From contig DASYDU010000168.1 of the NCBI GenBank assembly GCA_036499445.1, positions 1 to 13,154 on the forward strand: 13,154 bases of DNA, given 5' to 3'. The notes under the pieces are model-generated. The model saw only the letters and a list, made by a program, of their open reading frames with translations, did not search any database and was not told the origin of the DNA. The position numbers were made by a program, and so were the translations under genes. Origin of the DNA: DASYDU01 sp036499445 (lineage in GTDB: Bacteria > Planctomycetota > Planctomycetia > Pirellulales > Lacipirellulaceae). This document shows, piece by piece, positions 1 to 7,669 of the stretch (the first letter of the stretch is position 1; every line of letters starts with the position of its first letter).

Positions 1-1
1 C

Positions 2-952
2 GCGACCGGTTTGGCGGAAGTGGCGCGCATCCATGGCGAGATGGACAAGATCATTCGCGATCTGAAGTTCGACGGCGACTTTGCCGCGTTCATCGAGTAC
101 CTGCGGACCGATCCGAAGTTCTACGCCAAGACGCCCGAAGAGTTGAAAAAAGAGGCATCTTACATTCTCAAGCGGATGGACGGGCAATTGCCGAAGTTCT
201 TTGGTCACCTGCCGAGAATGCCCTATGGAGTGCGTGAAGTGCCGGAGTATATCGCGCCGCAGTCGGTCGCCGCGTATTACCAGAGTCCGGCGGGCGACGG
301 CAGTCGGGCCGGCTTCTTTTACATCAACACGTCGAATCTACCCAGCCGGCCGCTTTACACACTGCAATCACTTTGCCTCCATGAAGCAGTGCCCGGCCAT
401 CATCTGCAAATCGCCTTGCAGCATGAGATCGAGGGGCAGCCTAAGTTCCGTAAATATTCAGGCTTTACGGCGTTTACCGAGGGTTGGGCGCTGTATGCCG
501 AGCATCTGGGGCTCGAGGCGGGGTTCTACGACGATCCGTACAGCGACTTTGGCCGACTGACGATGGAAGTCTGGCGGGCCTGCCGCTTGGTCGTCGATAC
601 GGGCATCCACTACATGGGCTGGACCCGCGAACAGGCCGTCGAGTATATGCGCGCCAATTCCGCGATGTCGGAGCACGACATCCGATCCGAAGTCGATCGC
701 TACATCGGTTGGCCGGGGCAGGCGCTCGCTTATAAGACGGGCGAGATGAAGATCCGCGCGCTGCGCGCGGACGCGGAGAAGGAGCTCGGCGAAAAGTTTG
801 ACCTTCGCGCGTTTCACGACGTGGTGCTGGCAAGCGGCGGTGTTCCGCTGCCGGTGCTCGAGGCCAACGTAAAACAATGGATCGCCGGGCAGCTCGGCGA
901 GCGCGACGGCCACGGCGCGAGCGCGGCGAGTTCTAGCGGCGCGGCAAATTGA
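2..952 (+). CDS. DUF885-family metalloprotease-like protein, C-terminal part (5' end outside window)
   Basis: This is the C-terminal 300-odd residues of a DUF885 protein, a family related to gluzincin-type metallopeptidases and usually about 550-600 residues long. The reading frame is open to the window edge. The codons before the TTG at 11 read A-T-G-L and run into the typical family stretch GLAEVARI, so this TTG is an internal leucine and the true start lies upstream. Visible hallmarks are the zinc-site helix HEAVPGHHLQ (bases 380-409; a HExxPGHH form), a downstream helix FTEGWALYAEHLG likely to supply the third, glutamate ligand, and the conserved end block YIGWPGQALAYKTGE. The last 20 or so residues are a low-complexity Gly/Ala/Ser tail. 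The stop lies 14 bases from the stop of the opposing gene, with no clear terminator between them. Family membership is firm. Substrate and cellular location cannot be judged because the N-terminus is missing. Confidence 0.93.
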   Translation, partial: ATGLAEVARIHGEMDKIIRDLKFDGDFAAFIEYLRTDPKFYAKTPEELKKEASYILKRMDGQLPKFFGHLPRMPYGVREVPEYIAPQSVAAYYQSPAGDGSRAGFFYINTSNLPSRPLYTLQSLCLHEAVPGHHLQIALQHEIEGQPKFRKYSGFTAFTEGWALYAEHLGLEAGFYDDPYSDFGRLTMEVWRACRLVVDTGIHYMGWTREQAVEYMRANSAMSEHDIRSEVDRYIGWPGQALAYKTGEMKIRALRADAEKELGEKFDLRAFHDVVLASGGVPLPVLEANVKQWIAGQLGERDGHGASAASSSGAAN

Positions 953-966
953 AGGCGGGTGGCCGA

Positions 967-2286
967 TCAATACGTTAGGCCGACGCGGGCCAAGAGCGTA
1001 TTGCCGAGTTCGACACGATCGTGATCGCTGAAGTATTCGAGGCGGCGATTGAAGGCGAAGCCGATTTCGGCGCGTTCGGAGAGGCCACCGATAAATCGAT
1101 GCTCGAGGCCCAGTGAGATCCGCCAATCGGTGATATCGAGCTTATCGGTGTCGCCGTTGGTGCGCTCGACGGCCCAGACACCGCCGCCGAAGTCGCCCGC
1201 CAGATAGAGCCAATGTTCGTCCTGGCCCGGAATAGGCGAAGTCGAGAGGCGCCAGGCGAGTTTTGCTGAGGGAAAGACGAGCTGATAGTCGGCATCGTCG
1301 CTTGGTTTCCAGTCTACGCCAACGATTGGCAGGAACTTTTCTTCGGCGCGATTGACGTACGCCAGCCCGAGAACACCTTTAAGTTCTGGTGAGAAGACGT
1401 AGACCGCGGTTCCATTGCCAGTGACACGGAAGGCGTCGCCGGTTCCAAAGCTATGATCGTCGGCAAATTCGCCGAGCGTGACGTCGAAGATACCGATCCA
1501 GCGATCACCGAAGGGCCGAATGTTTTCCAAATCGAGCGCAACGTCTTGGACCTCTGGCGGCACATCGGGCGAGTCGGGACCATCGAGCGCGTGGAAGCCG
1601 TATTTGGGCGTAATCAAGAGGGGCGTTTGCACGGTGATGAATGGGACAGCAAGCACAAGCTGCGCCTCGAGGTCGGTCATGCCCAGGTCTTGGTCGCCAA
1701 AACGGGGCAGGTACGTGGCCGTGAAATTTACTTTTTGAAAGAAGCCATTGCGCGAGCCGGGGGGCGCCATCGATGCCAAATTGTTGAGTGAGGGCTGATC
1801 GGGGAAGGGGACTGCCGGCGGAGGAACGGCCGCGCCGGCGGGCACGACGGGACTAGATGGCGGATAGGGCTGCCAGGGAGCGCTATTTGCGGGCGCCGAC
1901 AGAGAGTTCGGATCGGGCGGAAGCACGACACCGCCATCGGGAAGCGTTTGCGTGAGCACGGCACCGCCGGCGCCGGGGGCGATGGACGTGTAGATGGGTC
2001 CGGGAGTCGCGGACGTCGGACCGATCCAGGTGGCGGGGACCTGTGGGACGGCCTGCGGCGTGATGGCGCCTAGCGTCGGCTGGTAGGGCACCGACTCGGG
2101 CATGACATAGCCGCCGACAGGCACCGGCGCGACAGTCGTCGGGTACGGCGGCTGGGCGTGGGTGAAGCGGGCCGCGAGGAGGAAAATCGCCGACAAGATG
2201 AGGACGACGAAAAACGATTTACGAGCAGCACTGCTGGCCAAGCCAGCAGCGGCATCCGAATCGCCAATCAGCCAACCGTAGGCCAT
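967..2286 (-). CDS. Secreted Pro-rich protein with C-terminal beta-barrel-like domain (DUF6268-like), paralogue 2
   Basis: The product has 439 residues. A 23-residue N-region is followed by a hydrophobic segment (about 24-40) ending THA-Q, consistent with an export signal. Residues 45-175 are a Pro/Ala/Gly-rich linker. Residues from about 186 to the end are rich in alternating hydrophobic and polar strands and finish with a terminal tyrosine (LTY), as outer-membrane beta-barrels often do. It is clearly paralogous to the gene just upstream; both share FLPI/A-GGV-type, VFP-K and GGG-W-V-R-DIxDxR patterns in the same order. I believe this matches the planctomycete DUF6268 family, but that is from memory. 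The frame also has a TTG at 2301. I prefer the ATG at 2286 because GAGGTG sits 7 bases before it. The Shine-Dalgarno site overlaps the upstream gene's stop codon, implying translational coupling. No enzymatic motif is seen; the role in the cell envelope is inferred. Confidence 0.8.
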   Translation of the reverse strand: MAYGWLIGDSDAAAGLASSAARKSFFVVLILSAIFLLAARFTHAQPPYPTTVAPVPVGGYVMPESVPYQPTLGAITPQAVPQVPATWIGPTSATPGPIYTSIAPGAGGAVLTQTLPDGGVVLPPDPNSLSAPANSAPWQPYPPSSPVVPAGAAVPPPAVPFPDQPSLNNLASMAPPGSRNGFFQKVNFTATYLPRFGDQDLGMTDLEAQLVLAVPFITVQTPLLITPKYGFHALDGPDSPDVPPEVQDVALDLENIRPFGDRWIGIFDVTLGEFADDHSFGTGDAFRVTGNGTAVYVFSPELKGVLGLAYVNRAEEKFLPIVGVDWKPSDDADYQLVFPSAKLAWRLSTSPIPGQDEHWLYLAGDFGGGVWAVERTNGDTDKLDITDWRISLGLEHRFIGGLSERAEIGFAFNRRLEYFSDHDRVELGNTLLARVGLTY

Positions 2287-2293
2287 TACCGCG

Positions 2294-2299
2294 CACCTC
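2294..2299 (-). promoter_or_regulatory. Ribosome binding site GAGGTG of the second paralogue
   Basis: GAGGTG on the minus strand lies 7 bases before the ATG at 2286 and overlaps the TGA (2298-2300) of the preceding gene. It decides the start in favour of ATG 2286 over TTG 2301. It also suggests that ribosomes finishing the first gene re-initiate on the second. Confidence 0.6.
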
Positions 2300-3800
2300 A
2301 AAACTCAATTCCGCCACGCAACATGATGGAGTTGGCGGCATCGAATGGGGCGGTATTGTTGTCGTTGTAGATGACTTGGCGATCGAAAACATAGCCGGCC
2401 TCGATGTGGCCGCGAAGCATCGTCTGCGTTTCCCATTCGATGCCGCCGATCACGCGGATGTCGTTGATGTCGATGCGGTCGCCTTCGCCATCGCGGTCGA
2501 CGGTCCACGATCCGCCGCCATATTCGCCCGCCGCGTAGTAGTACCATTTCGAATTGCCGACCGTCATCCAGTAGTGGCGGATCTTGGGATTCGGAAAGAC
2601 GATGTAGGCATCCCAATCCGGCGTCGGTCGCCAATAGACGCCGCCCGCCGGCAGGATTTTCACCTTCAGGCGGTCCAGATAGACGACGCCAAAGAGGAAG
2701 TCGAATGTTGGGTTGACCGAGATCGACGCCAAACCGCGGCCGAGGAAGCGGATTGAATCGGTGGTCACGTGGTCGAAATCGCTCCATACGCCAGTGCGAA
2801 AACCGAGTTCGCCGCCGAGCCACGGCGTGATGTGCGGATACCAGGCGAAATCGAGGTAGGCGTCGTAAATCCGCGGCGGCAAGTCGGTGCCAGGTTCACC
2901 AGTTGGAGTAATGGCAAAGTTGTGGATTGGCCCTTCGAGCCAATTGGCGGCGAAGCCCGGGGTCACCAACAGCGGCGCTTCAATGTTGTAGCCCATCGGC
3001 AGGGCAAAAGTGCTGGCGATTTCGGCCCGATTGATATCGAGCTCGCTCAGGCTGCCGGGCTTGCCGTAGATAAACGTCTCTTCGAAGCTCAGCTCTTGCA
3101 AGAACCGCTGGGCCTTGGCGTAATAACCCTCATCGCTGGCAACGGTCGGCACACCGGGCTGCGGGCCATAGGGCTGTCCGAAGGGCGCAGTCTGCGGCAC
3201 GGTGCCTGAAGGCGGCGGATAGGGGTAAGCGGTGGCCGGCGACTGCGGCGGCGGTGTGTAGCTGTAGGGCACGGCGGGCGGCGGTGGACCGAGTGCGCTT
3301 CCCGTGGCATAAGGATCGAATGCGGGCGGCGGTCCGATCGCGGCCGGCGGCGGAGTGTAGGGTGCTGAGTACGGGGCCGGGCTAAACGTCGGTGCTCCGG
3401 CGGGCGGCACAGAATAAGGCGAAGCGGTCGCCGGGTAAGCGGGCGCCGCGAAAGTGCTAGGCGGGGGAGACACAGGCGTGATCGGCGCGATTGTCGGAGG
3501 CGCCGTGTATTGAACTGGGGTCACGGGCGCCACATAGGGAGGCGACGGGAATAATGGCGGCGTAACGGGCGCTGACGCAAACGGCGAAGTGCTGCGCGCC
3601 GGCGCGGCATAGGCACTGGGCGGAGCGGCGGAGGGTGGCTGGCTCGCTGCCGGGTACTGTGCAGTTGCGGCGCTGCTGAAAAACAGCGTCGACGCGAGGC
3701 CAGCGATGAGGAGAGCGAAGCGGTTCACGAGGAGTCGCAGCGCGAGTGACCGGTTCCGGGAAAAGCGCGCAGCTAGGGCGCGGACGGTGGTAATTAGCAT
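2298..3800 (-). CDS. Secreted Pro-rich protein with C-terminal beta-barrel-like domain (DUF6268-like), paralogue 1
   Basis: The product has 500 residues. The N-terminus has an arginine-rich n-region, a hydrophobic core at about 28-44 and a likely signal-peptidase site ATA-Q at about 48. Residues 50-225 are extremely rich in Pro, Ala, Tyr and Ser, with many PPP, PPPS and APY motifs; this is an unstructured linker or wall-spanning region. Residues from about 226 to 500 form the conserved domain shared with the next gene and end in phenylalanine (IEF), compatible with an outer-membrane beta-signal. Conserved landmarks include LLVTPGFAANWLEGP, VYWRPTPDWDAYIVFP and EYGGGSWTVDRDGEGD. No strong Shine-Dalgarno is seen before the ATG. 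The gene lies 117 bases after ispG on the same strand and probably has its own leader. It is likely a surface or outer-membrane protein. No biochemical function is assigned. Confidence 0.82.
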   Translation of the reverse strand: MLITTVRALAARFSRNRSLALRLLVNRFALLIAGLASTLFFSSAATAQYPAASQPPSAAPPSAYAAPARSTSPFASAPVTPPLFPSPPYVAPVTPVQYTAPPTIAPITPVSPPPSTFAAPAYPATASPYSVPPAGAPTFSPAPYSAPYTPPPAAIGPPPAFDPYATGSALGPPPPAVPYSYTPPPQSPATAYPYPPPSGTVPQTAPFGQPYGPQPGVPTVASDEGYYAKAQRFLQELSFEETFIYGKPGSLSELDINRAEIASTFALPMGYNIEAPLLVTPGFAANWLEGPIHNFAITPTGEPGTDLPPRIYDAYLDFAWYPHITPWLGGELGFRTGVWSDFDHVTTDSIRFLGRGLASISVNPTFDFLFGVVYLDRLKVKILPAGGVYWRPTPDWDAYIVFPNPKIRHYWMTVGNSKWYYYAAGEYGGGSWTVDRDGEGDRIDINDIRVIGGIEWETQTMLRGHIEAGYVFDRQVIYNDNNTAPFDAANSIMLRGGIEF

Positions 3801-3843
3801 TGGCGTGGGGCGGCGTCAATTGCAGCCAATCCGCGGCAAATCT

Positions 3844-3886
3844 GTCCACGCCCGGCGTTGCCGGCCATGCCGAGACTACCGTGGAC
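3844..3886. repeat. Nested inverted repeat between ispG and the paralogue pair
   Basis: An outer 7-base perfect inverted repeat, GTCCACG (3844-3850) with CGTGGAC (3880-3886), encloses an inner hairpin CCGGC-GTT-GCCGG (3852-3864). It lies in the 117-base gap after the ispG stop and before the start of the Pro-rich secreted protein. No run of T follows on either strand, so it is not a classical intrinsic terminator. It could be an mRNA processing or stabilising stem-loop, or a leader structure of the downstream gene. Confidence 0.45.
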
Positions 3887-3917
3887 CGAGGGCCTGTTGA
3901 TAGCTGCTAGCGGGCGA

Positions 3918-5069
3918 TTAGGCTGTTCGCGCGGTGATCAATGCATCCAGCTCCTGCTTGAGCCGCGGCAGAATGGCTTCGTAGGGGAATTGGCCGATCG
4001 TCTCGGGGCCGCGTTTTAGATTCACAAAGTTCGGGCCGCACCAGAGGCCGAGGTCGGCGTCATCGGTTTCGCCGGGGCCGTTGACGCGGCAACCCATCAC
4101 GGCGATGGTGATCGCGTGCTCGCGGGCATAGTCGGTCATGCGCTTCACGTCTTCCGCAAGCTCGACAAAGGCTTCGTTTTCGACGCGCGAGCAACTCGGG
4201 CAACTGATGATGTTGAGCGTCGAAAGTCCGTAGTCAACGACCGATCGTACCCGGCCGCTTGCGATGTCCGCGAGGATTTGCCGGCCGGCGGCGATCTCCT
4301 CCGGCTTGCGGTCGTTCGGCACGGTGAGCGAAACGCGAATCGTATCGCCGATGCCACGGCTAATGAGCTGCTCGAAAGCGATGCGGGTTTTGATCACGCC
4401 GTCCGGCGGCAGGCCGGCTTCCGTGACGCCCAAGTGAAGCGGCACGTCGGGACGGGCGGCGGCGAACCGTTTGTTGACTTCGACCACGTCGCGGGGACTA
4501 GAGTCCTTGAGCGAGACACAGTAGCGTGTAAAGCCGAGGTCGTCGAGAAACCGGCAATGGTCGAGAGCGCTATCGAGCATTGGCGAAAGCTTGTCGCTCG
4601 GATCGTACTTGGCCTGTTGTGCCGGGTCGACGCTGCCGCAATTGACGCCAACGCGAATCGCGCAATCATTGTCGCGGGCTACGCCGACGAGGTATCGCAC
4701 CTTCTCCTGCCATGGCTTCTCGCGCTCGTGATGGTAAAGGTGGCCCGGGTTGTAGCGAAGCTTGTCGACGTGGGGCGCGATGCGCTCGGCGAGACGATAA
4801 TTCTCTTGCAAATCGACGGCCAAGTTGGCGGTCGTCCGGCGGCGGATTTCAGCTATCGCGTCGGCTTCGGCCAGATTGTCGACGGCGATCCGCACGATGT
4901 CGGCCCCCGCGGCGGCGAGCGCGGTAACCTGCGCGACCGTGGCGTCGACGTCGCGAGTTTGCGTGGCCGTCATGCTTTGGACGGCCACCGGCTGACCGGC
5001 GCCGATTGTCACGGTGCCGATGCGGACGGAGCGGGTTGGGTTGCGTGGGAGATTCATCACAACAGGCAT
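3918..5069 (-). CDS. ispG: 4-hydroxy-3-methylbut-2-en-1-yl diphosphate synthase (GcpE/IspG)
   Basis: This 383-residue protein catalyses the penultimate step of the MEP isoprenoid pathway, the reductive ring opening of MEcPP to HMBPP. It uses a [4Fe-4S] cluster in the cytoplasm. The whole protein aligns with the short, two-domain bacterial type. The N-terminal TIM-barrel part shows VAVQSMTATQTRDVDAT (about 28-44) and the following GADIVR. The C-terminal cluster domain has CPSC (C290, C293), and GCRVNGPGE supplies the third cysteine (C327) and the catalytic/ligand glutamate (E334). All four expected cluster-site residues are present, so the enzyme should be active. The size is close to the E. 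coli enzyme, without the large insert of the plant-type form. The start is uncertain: TTG at 5078, ATG at 5069 and ATG at 5057 are all in frame and none has a strong Shine-Dalgarno. It follows yggS by about 37 bases, so co-transcription is likely. Confidence 0.97.
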   Translation of the reverse strand: MPVVMNLPRNPTRSVRIGTVTIGAGQPVAVQSMTATQTRDVDATVAQVTALAAAGADIVRIAVDNLAEADAIAEIRRRTTANLAVDLQENYRLAERIAPHVDKLRYNPGHLYHHEREKPWQEKVRYLVGVARDNDCAIRVGVNCGSVDPAQQAKYDPSDKLSPMLDSALDHCRFLDDLGFTRYCVSLKDSSPRDVVEVNKRFAAARPDVPLHLGVTEAGLPPDGVIKTRIAFEQLISRGIGDTIRVSLTVPNDRKPEEIAAGRQILADIASGRVRSVVDYGLSTLNIISCPSCSRVENEAFVELAEDVKRMTDYAREHAITIAVMGCRVNGPGETDDADLGLWCGPNFVNLKRGPETIGQFPYEAILPRLKQELDALITARTA

Positions 5070-5106
5070 GCGTCGCAAGCGACGCCGCTAAATCACGAGT
5101 TATAGT

Positions 5107-5832
5107 TCATTCCCAAAGCGCGGAGCCGACGCGAACGATGGTGGCGCCCTCGCGGATTGCGATTTCAAAGTCGCCGCTCATGCCCATCGATAGTTCATCC
5201 AACCGCACGCATTTGGGCGCCAGCGGTCTAAGCCGGTCTCGGAGGTCGCGCAACATGGCAAAATTTCGGACGGCAACTTCCGGGCCGCCATCGAGCGCCG
5301 CCATCGTCATCAGGCCACAAATTGCGACGCTGGGATACGTAGTCGCGGCGACTAAAAGCGGCTCGACTTCATCTGGGGCGAGACCTTGCTTTGCCGATTC
5401 ACCCGAGGTGTTCACTTCCAATAATAGCCGCACCGGCGATGAAATGTTATCGCCAATTTCGGCGATGGCGCGGGCGTCGGCGTCGATTGCCGCTAGGAGA
5501 CGCAAGCTGTCGACGCTGTGGATCAACGCGACAAGGGGCAGCGTGCGGCGGATTTTGTTACGTTGGAGGTGGCCGATGAGGTGCCAGCGAGGGGGCAAAT
5601 GGGTGTGCGAATCCCCGCTCGCTGAAGCCAGTTCGCCGGATTTGGCCCAGAGTTCTTGGGGGCGACTTTCGCCGAGGTCCGGGCACCCGGCGGAAATCAG
5701 CTCGCCAGCCTCAGCGACACCGACGTATTTGGTCACGCCGACGAGCATTATCTCGTCTACCGTGCGGCCGCAAGAATCAGCGGCGGCGGCGATTCGCTCC
5801 CGAACGCGGCGAAGATTGTCGGCAATCGACAT
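5107..5832 (-). CDS. yggS: YggS/PLPBP-family pyridoxal 5'-phosphate homeostasis protein
   Basis: This 241-residue, single-domain fold-type III PLP-binding protein has no known catalytic activity. It buffers pyridoxal phosphate and affects amino-acid balance in the cytoplasm. The PLP-binding lysine is in LVGVTKYV (K35). Other landmarks are RWHLIGHLQRNKIR, the LEVNTSGES-KQGL block, ICGLMTMAAL, and the phosphate-binding end SMGMSGDFEIAIREGAT followed by VRVGSALWE. The expected FGENRVQE-type segment reads LGESRPQE here, a modest variation. The frame is open up to 5991, but the extra 53 residues overlap the preceding gene and do not belong to the family. The ATG at 5832 (MSIADNLRRVRERI) matches the usual N-terminus. 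It sits 28 bases after the 602-residue gene and 37 before ispG, suggesting an operon. Confidence 0.95.
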   Translation of the reverse strand: MSIADNLRRVRERIAAAADSCGRTVDEIMLVGVTKYVGVAEAGELISAGCPDLGESRPQELWAKSGELASASGDSHTHLPPRWHLIGHLQRNKIRRTLPLVALIHSVDSLRLLAAIDADARAIAEIGDNISSPVRLLLEVNTSGESAKQGLAPDEVEPLLVAATTYPSVAICGLMTMAALDGGPEVAVRNFAMLRDLRDRLRPLAPKCVRLDELSMGMSGDFEIAIREGATIVRVGSALWE

Positions 5833-5860
5833 GGACGTGAAATAACCGCGTCGCCAATGA

Positions 5861-7669
5861 CTATCCCACTTCCGTCTCGGACACTTCCGTCTCAATCCAG
5901 GCCTTGATTTCGCCCGCAGCTGGAAAGCGACCAGCGGCAAATTCGCCGGAAATGTTTTGTCCCAGGACGGTCCGATTAGCGGCCGGTCCAAGCGAACGAT
6001 AGACGACCCATTGATCGTCGCCCGAATGCGCTCGGAAGCCGACGGCTACATCGCGGGGCACAACCGATAACGACTCGGCCACGGTTAATTGCCGCCACGT
6101 GCGGTCCTGCTTGGCACGGCCAGGTTTGAGATCGAACAGCAGCGGGCAGTAGAGGGCGCGGCCTGTGGCTTCTTGCGTGAGCGTGAGATGACCCTCGTGG
6201 CCGACGAGACTTCCCCCGCGGGGATCGGACCGCCATTCACTGAGCGCCAGCGGCAAAACGGCCGCGCGGGGCTTGCGATCGACCAACAGACCGTCGCGAG
6301 TCTCCGCTTCAGGCTGCCAAGTGACATCGCGTCCCCAGGGCAGATGGAACGAGTGGCGGAGCGATCGCGCAGCGCCGCCGGTCGACTGCAGGACGTCGAT
6401 AAGGAACAAGACCGCATCTCGCTTCGCCAAGAGAATTTGCCGATCGAGGCGCAGGTTGTTGGCCAGGTCGATGCTCAACTCCAAATAGTCGCAGTCCTGA
6501 TCGCTTTGCCAACAGAGCTCGTCCCAGGAACCGGCGACGGCAACCGGTTCGCCATTGCAAATCGTTTCGCTCGTCCAGGTCCCGGCGAGCAGTTGCCGGC
6601 CGCCGACTTGCAGTTCGAGCGCGAGCGGATCGCGTGCGTAGGCGATTGCCAGCCGGGCGTCCGACTTGGACCAACCGGTGGCCAAAGTGGCCAGAGCTGC
6701 CCATTCCGAGTGGAATGCGGGCTTCGGCAGATTGCCGCACTTGGCCTCGGTTTTTTTCGCAGCGATCGCCGGCGAAAGCGTCGCCGCCGCCGCACAATCG
6801 GCCTTGTCGCCCGCAAGATCGATCGCCCGGGCCAGCATCGGCCAGAATCCGAATTCATCGCGGGTGGCCCGAGTGTTTGTCGCCAGGAATCGCCCGTCGG
6901 GCGCGGCAAGTCGCAGCGCACTCCGGATAAGCCATTGGTATTGAGCTTCGGCCTCGGTGGACCAAGAGCCGCGCTTGAGGCGCTTGCCAAGCCAGCGGGC
7001 GCGAGTCCAACAGGCAATGAGTGGTCCGAGCACCGGCAGGAGTCGCGCGTGCGGGCCGCCTTTGCCGTCCAATAGAGTGGCCAGCGATTCAGAAAGCAGT
7101 TGCCGTGCGAGCGGCTGCAAGTCGCGCGTGGGCTGCAATTCGGGAAACAAGTAAGTCAGCGCGAGTGGCAATTCACCTGCCAGAAGTTGCTGCCGCAACA
7201 CTTCCTGCACATCGCCGTGTGGATCCGCGCAAAGCTGCTGCGCCTCGCGGGCGAGGTCGCAAAGTGCTTCGGCCAAGTCCCACCACACATGCGGTGACAG
7301 TTTGGATGCGAGTTTTGGTAGGGCGTAGGCAATGGCCAAGGCCTGTAGCGCTTGCGGCAATTCGTCGCCGCGCACGGCATCGCCGCTCAGCTCTTTACAA
7401 AGTTGGGCCAGCGGTCGGCCTTGCAACAAAACGCCATCACGTTCCCATGCGACCGGCCAGCACCAAAGCAATGGTGGCCGTTTGCCGTCGAGAAACCGCG
7501 GCGCGGGCAGCGATTTGCGCCGGGCGAGATGCTTTTGCCAGGCTGCCCACGCCTGATCCGCGTCACCAGACGCGAACTTCTCAACCAGGGGGCGTGGTGC
7601 CGATTTGTGCCAAAGGGGCAAAGTTTCAAAGGGAAGCTTCGACGTTTGCGGTGCGATTGCAGTAGCCAT
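5861..7669 (-). CDS. Conserved planctomycete protein of unknown function, heparinase-like architecture possible
   Basis: This is a 602-residue protein that I do not recognise as an enzyme. No signal peptide or membrane segment is visible, so it is probably cytoplasmic. The N-terminal half is rich in Leu/Ala/Trp helices, with LDGKRPPLLWCWPVAWERD, ALAIAYALPKLA and VLGPLIACWTRARWLGKRLKRG. The C-terminal half (from about 320) is beta-rich, with an AGTWTSE turn, WDELCWQSDQDCDYLELSI, the segment SLRHSFHLPWGRDVTWQPE, and ALPLALSEWRSDPRGGS-like turns. An alpha-helical half followed by a beta-sandwich recalls heparinase II/III and related polysaccharide lyases. That is only an architectural guess, and I cannot point to a catalytic His/Tyr set. 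I recall similar uncharacterised proteins in Pirellulales. The last residues repeat ETEVS-ETEVG because of a 15-base duplication. It is the first gene of a minus-strand run followed by yggS and ispG. Confidence 0.8.
   Translation of the reverse strand: MATAIAPQTSKLPFETLPLWHKSAPRPLVEKFASGDADQAWAAWQKHLARRKSLPAPRFLDGKRPPLLWCWPVAWERDGVLLQGRPLAQLCKELSGDAVRGDELPQALQALAIAYALPKLASKLSPHVWWDLAEALCDLAREAQQLCADPHGDVQEVLRQQLLAGELPLALTYLFPELQPTRDLQPLARQLLSESLATLLDGKGGPHARLLPVLGPLIACWTRARWLGKRLKRGSWSTEAEAQYQWLIRSALRLAAPDGRFLATNTRATRDEFGFWPMLARAIDLAGDKADCAAAATLSPAIAAKKTEAKCGNLPKPAFHSEWAALATLATGWSKSDARLAIAYARDPLALELQVGGRQLLAGTWTSETICNGEPVAVAGSWDELCWQSDQDCDYLELSIDLANNLRLDRQILLAKRDAVLFLIDVLQSTGGAARSLRHSFHLPWGRDVTWQPEAETRDGLLVDRKPRAAVLPLALSEWRSDPRGGSLVGHEGHLTLTQEATGRALYCPLLFDLKPGRAKQDRTWRQLTVAESLSVVPRDVAVGFRAHSGDDQWVVYRSLGPAANRTVLGQNISGEFAAGRFPAAGEIKAWIETEVSETEVG
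5867..5893. repeat. 15-base-period direct repeat at the end of the 602-residue gene
   Basis: The 12-base sequence CACTTCCGTCTC occurs perfectly twice (5867-5878 and 5882-5893). On the minus strand it encodes a repeated TEV-SE pentapeptide directly before the stop codon. It looks like a recent in-frame slippage or duplication that lengthened the C-terminus. Confidence 0.6.

Noticed and set aside
458..1126. A 222-codon minus-strand frame opposite the DUF885 gene
   Set aside because: It overlaps conserved metalloprotease motifs on the other strand and runs into the end of the neighbouring gene. It has arginine-rich shadow composition.
4116..5105. A 329-codon open frame on the plus strand opposite ispG
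   Set aside because: It lies wholly antisense to a gene with complete family motifs. It is best explained by GC-rich codon bias leaving the opposite strand free of stops, and its translation resembles no family.
5833..5991. A 53-residue N-terminal extension of YggS
   Set aside because: It overlaps the end of the preceding gene and is absent from the family; the ATG at 5832 gives the usual N-terminus.
6089..7075. A 328-codon plus-strand open frame opposite the 602-residue gene
   Set aside because: It is antisense to a longer frame with coherent protein character. The translation is Arg/Ala-rich with no recognisable motif or start signal.
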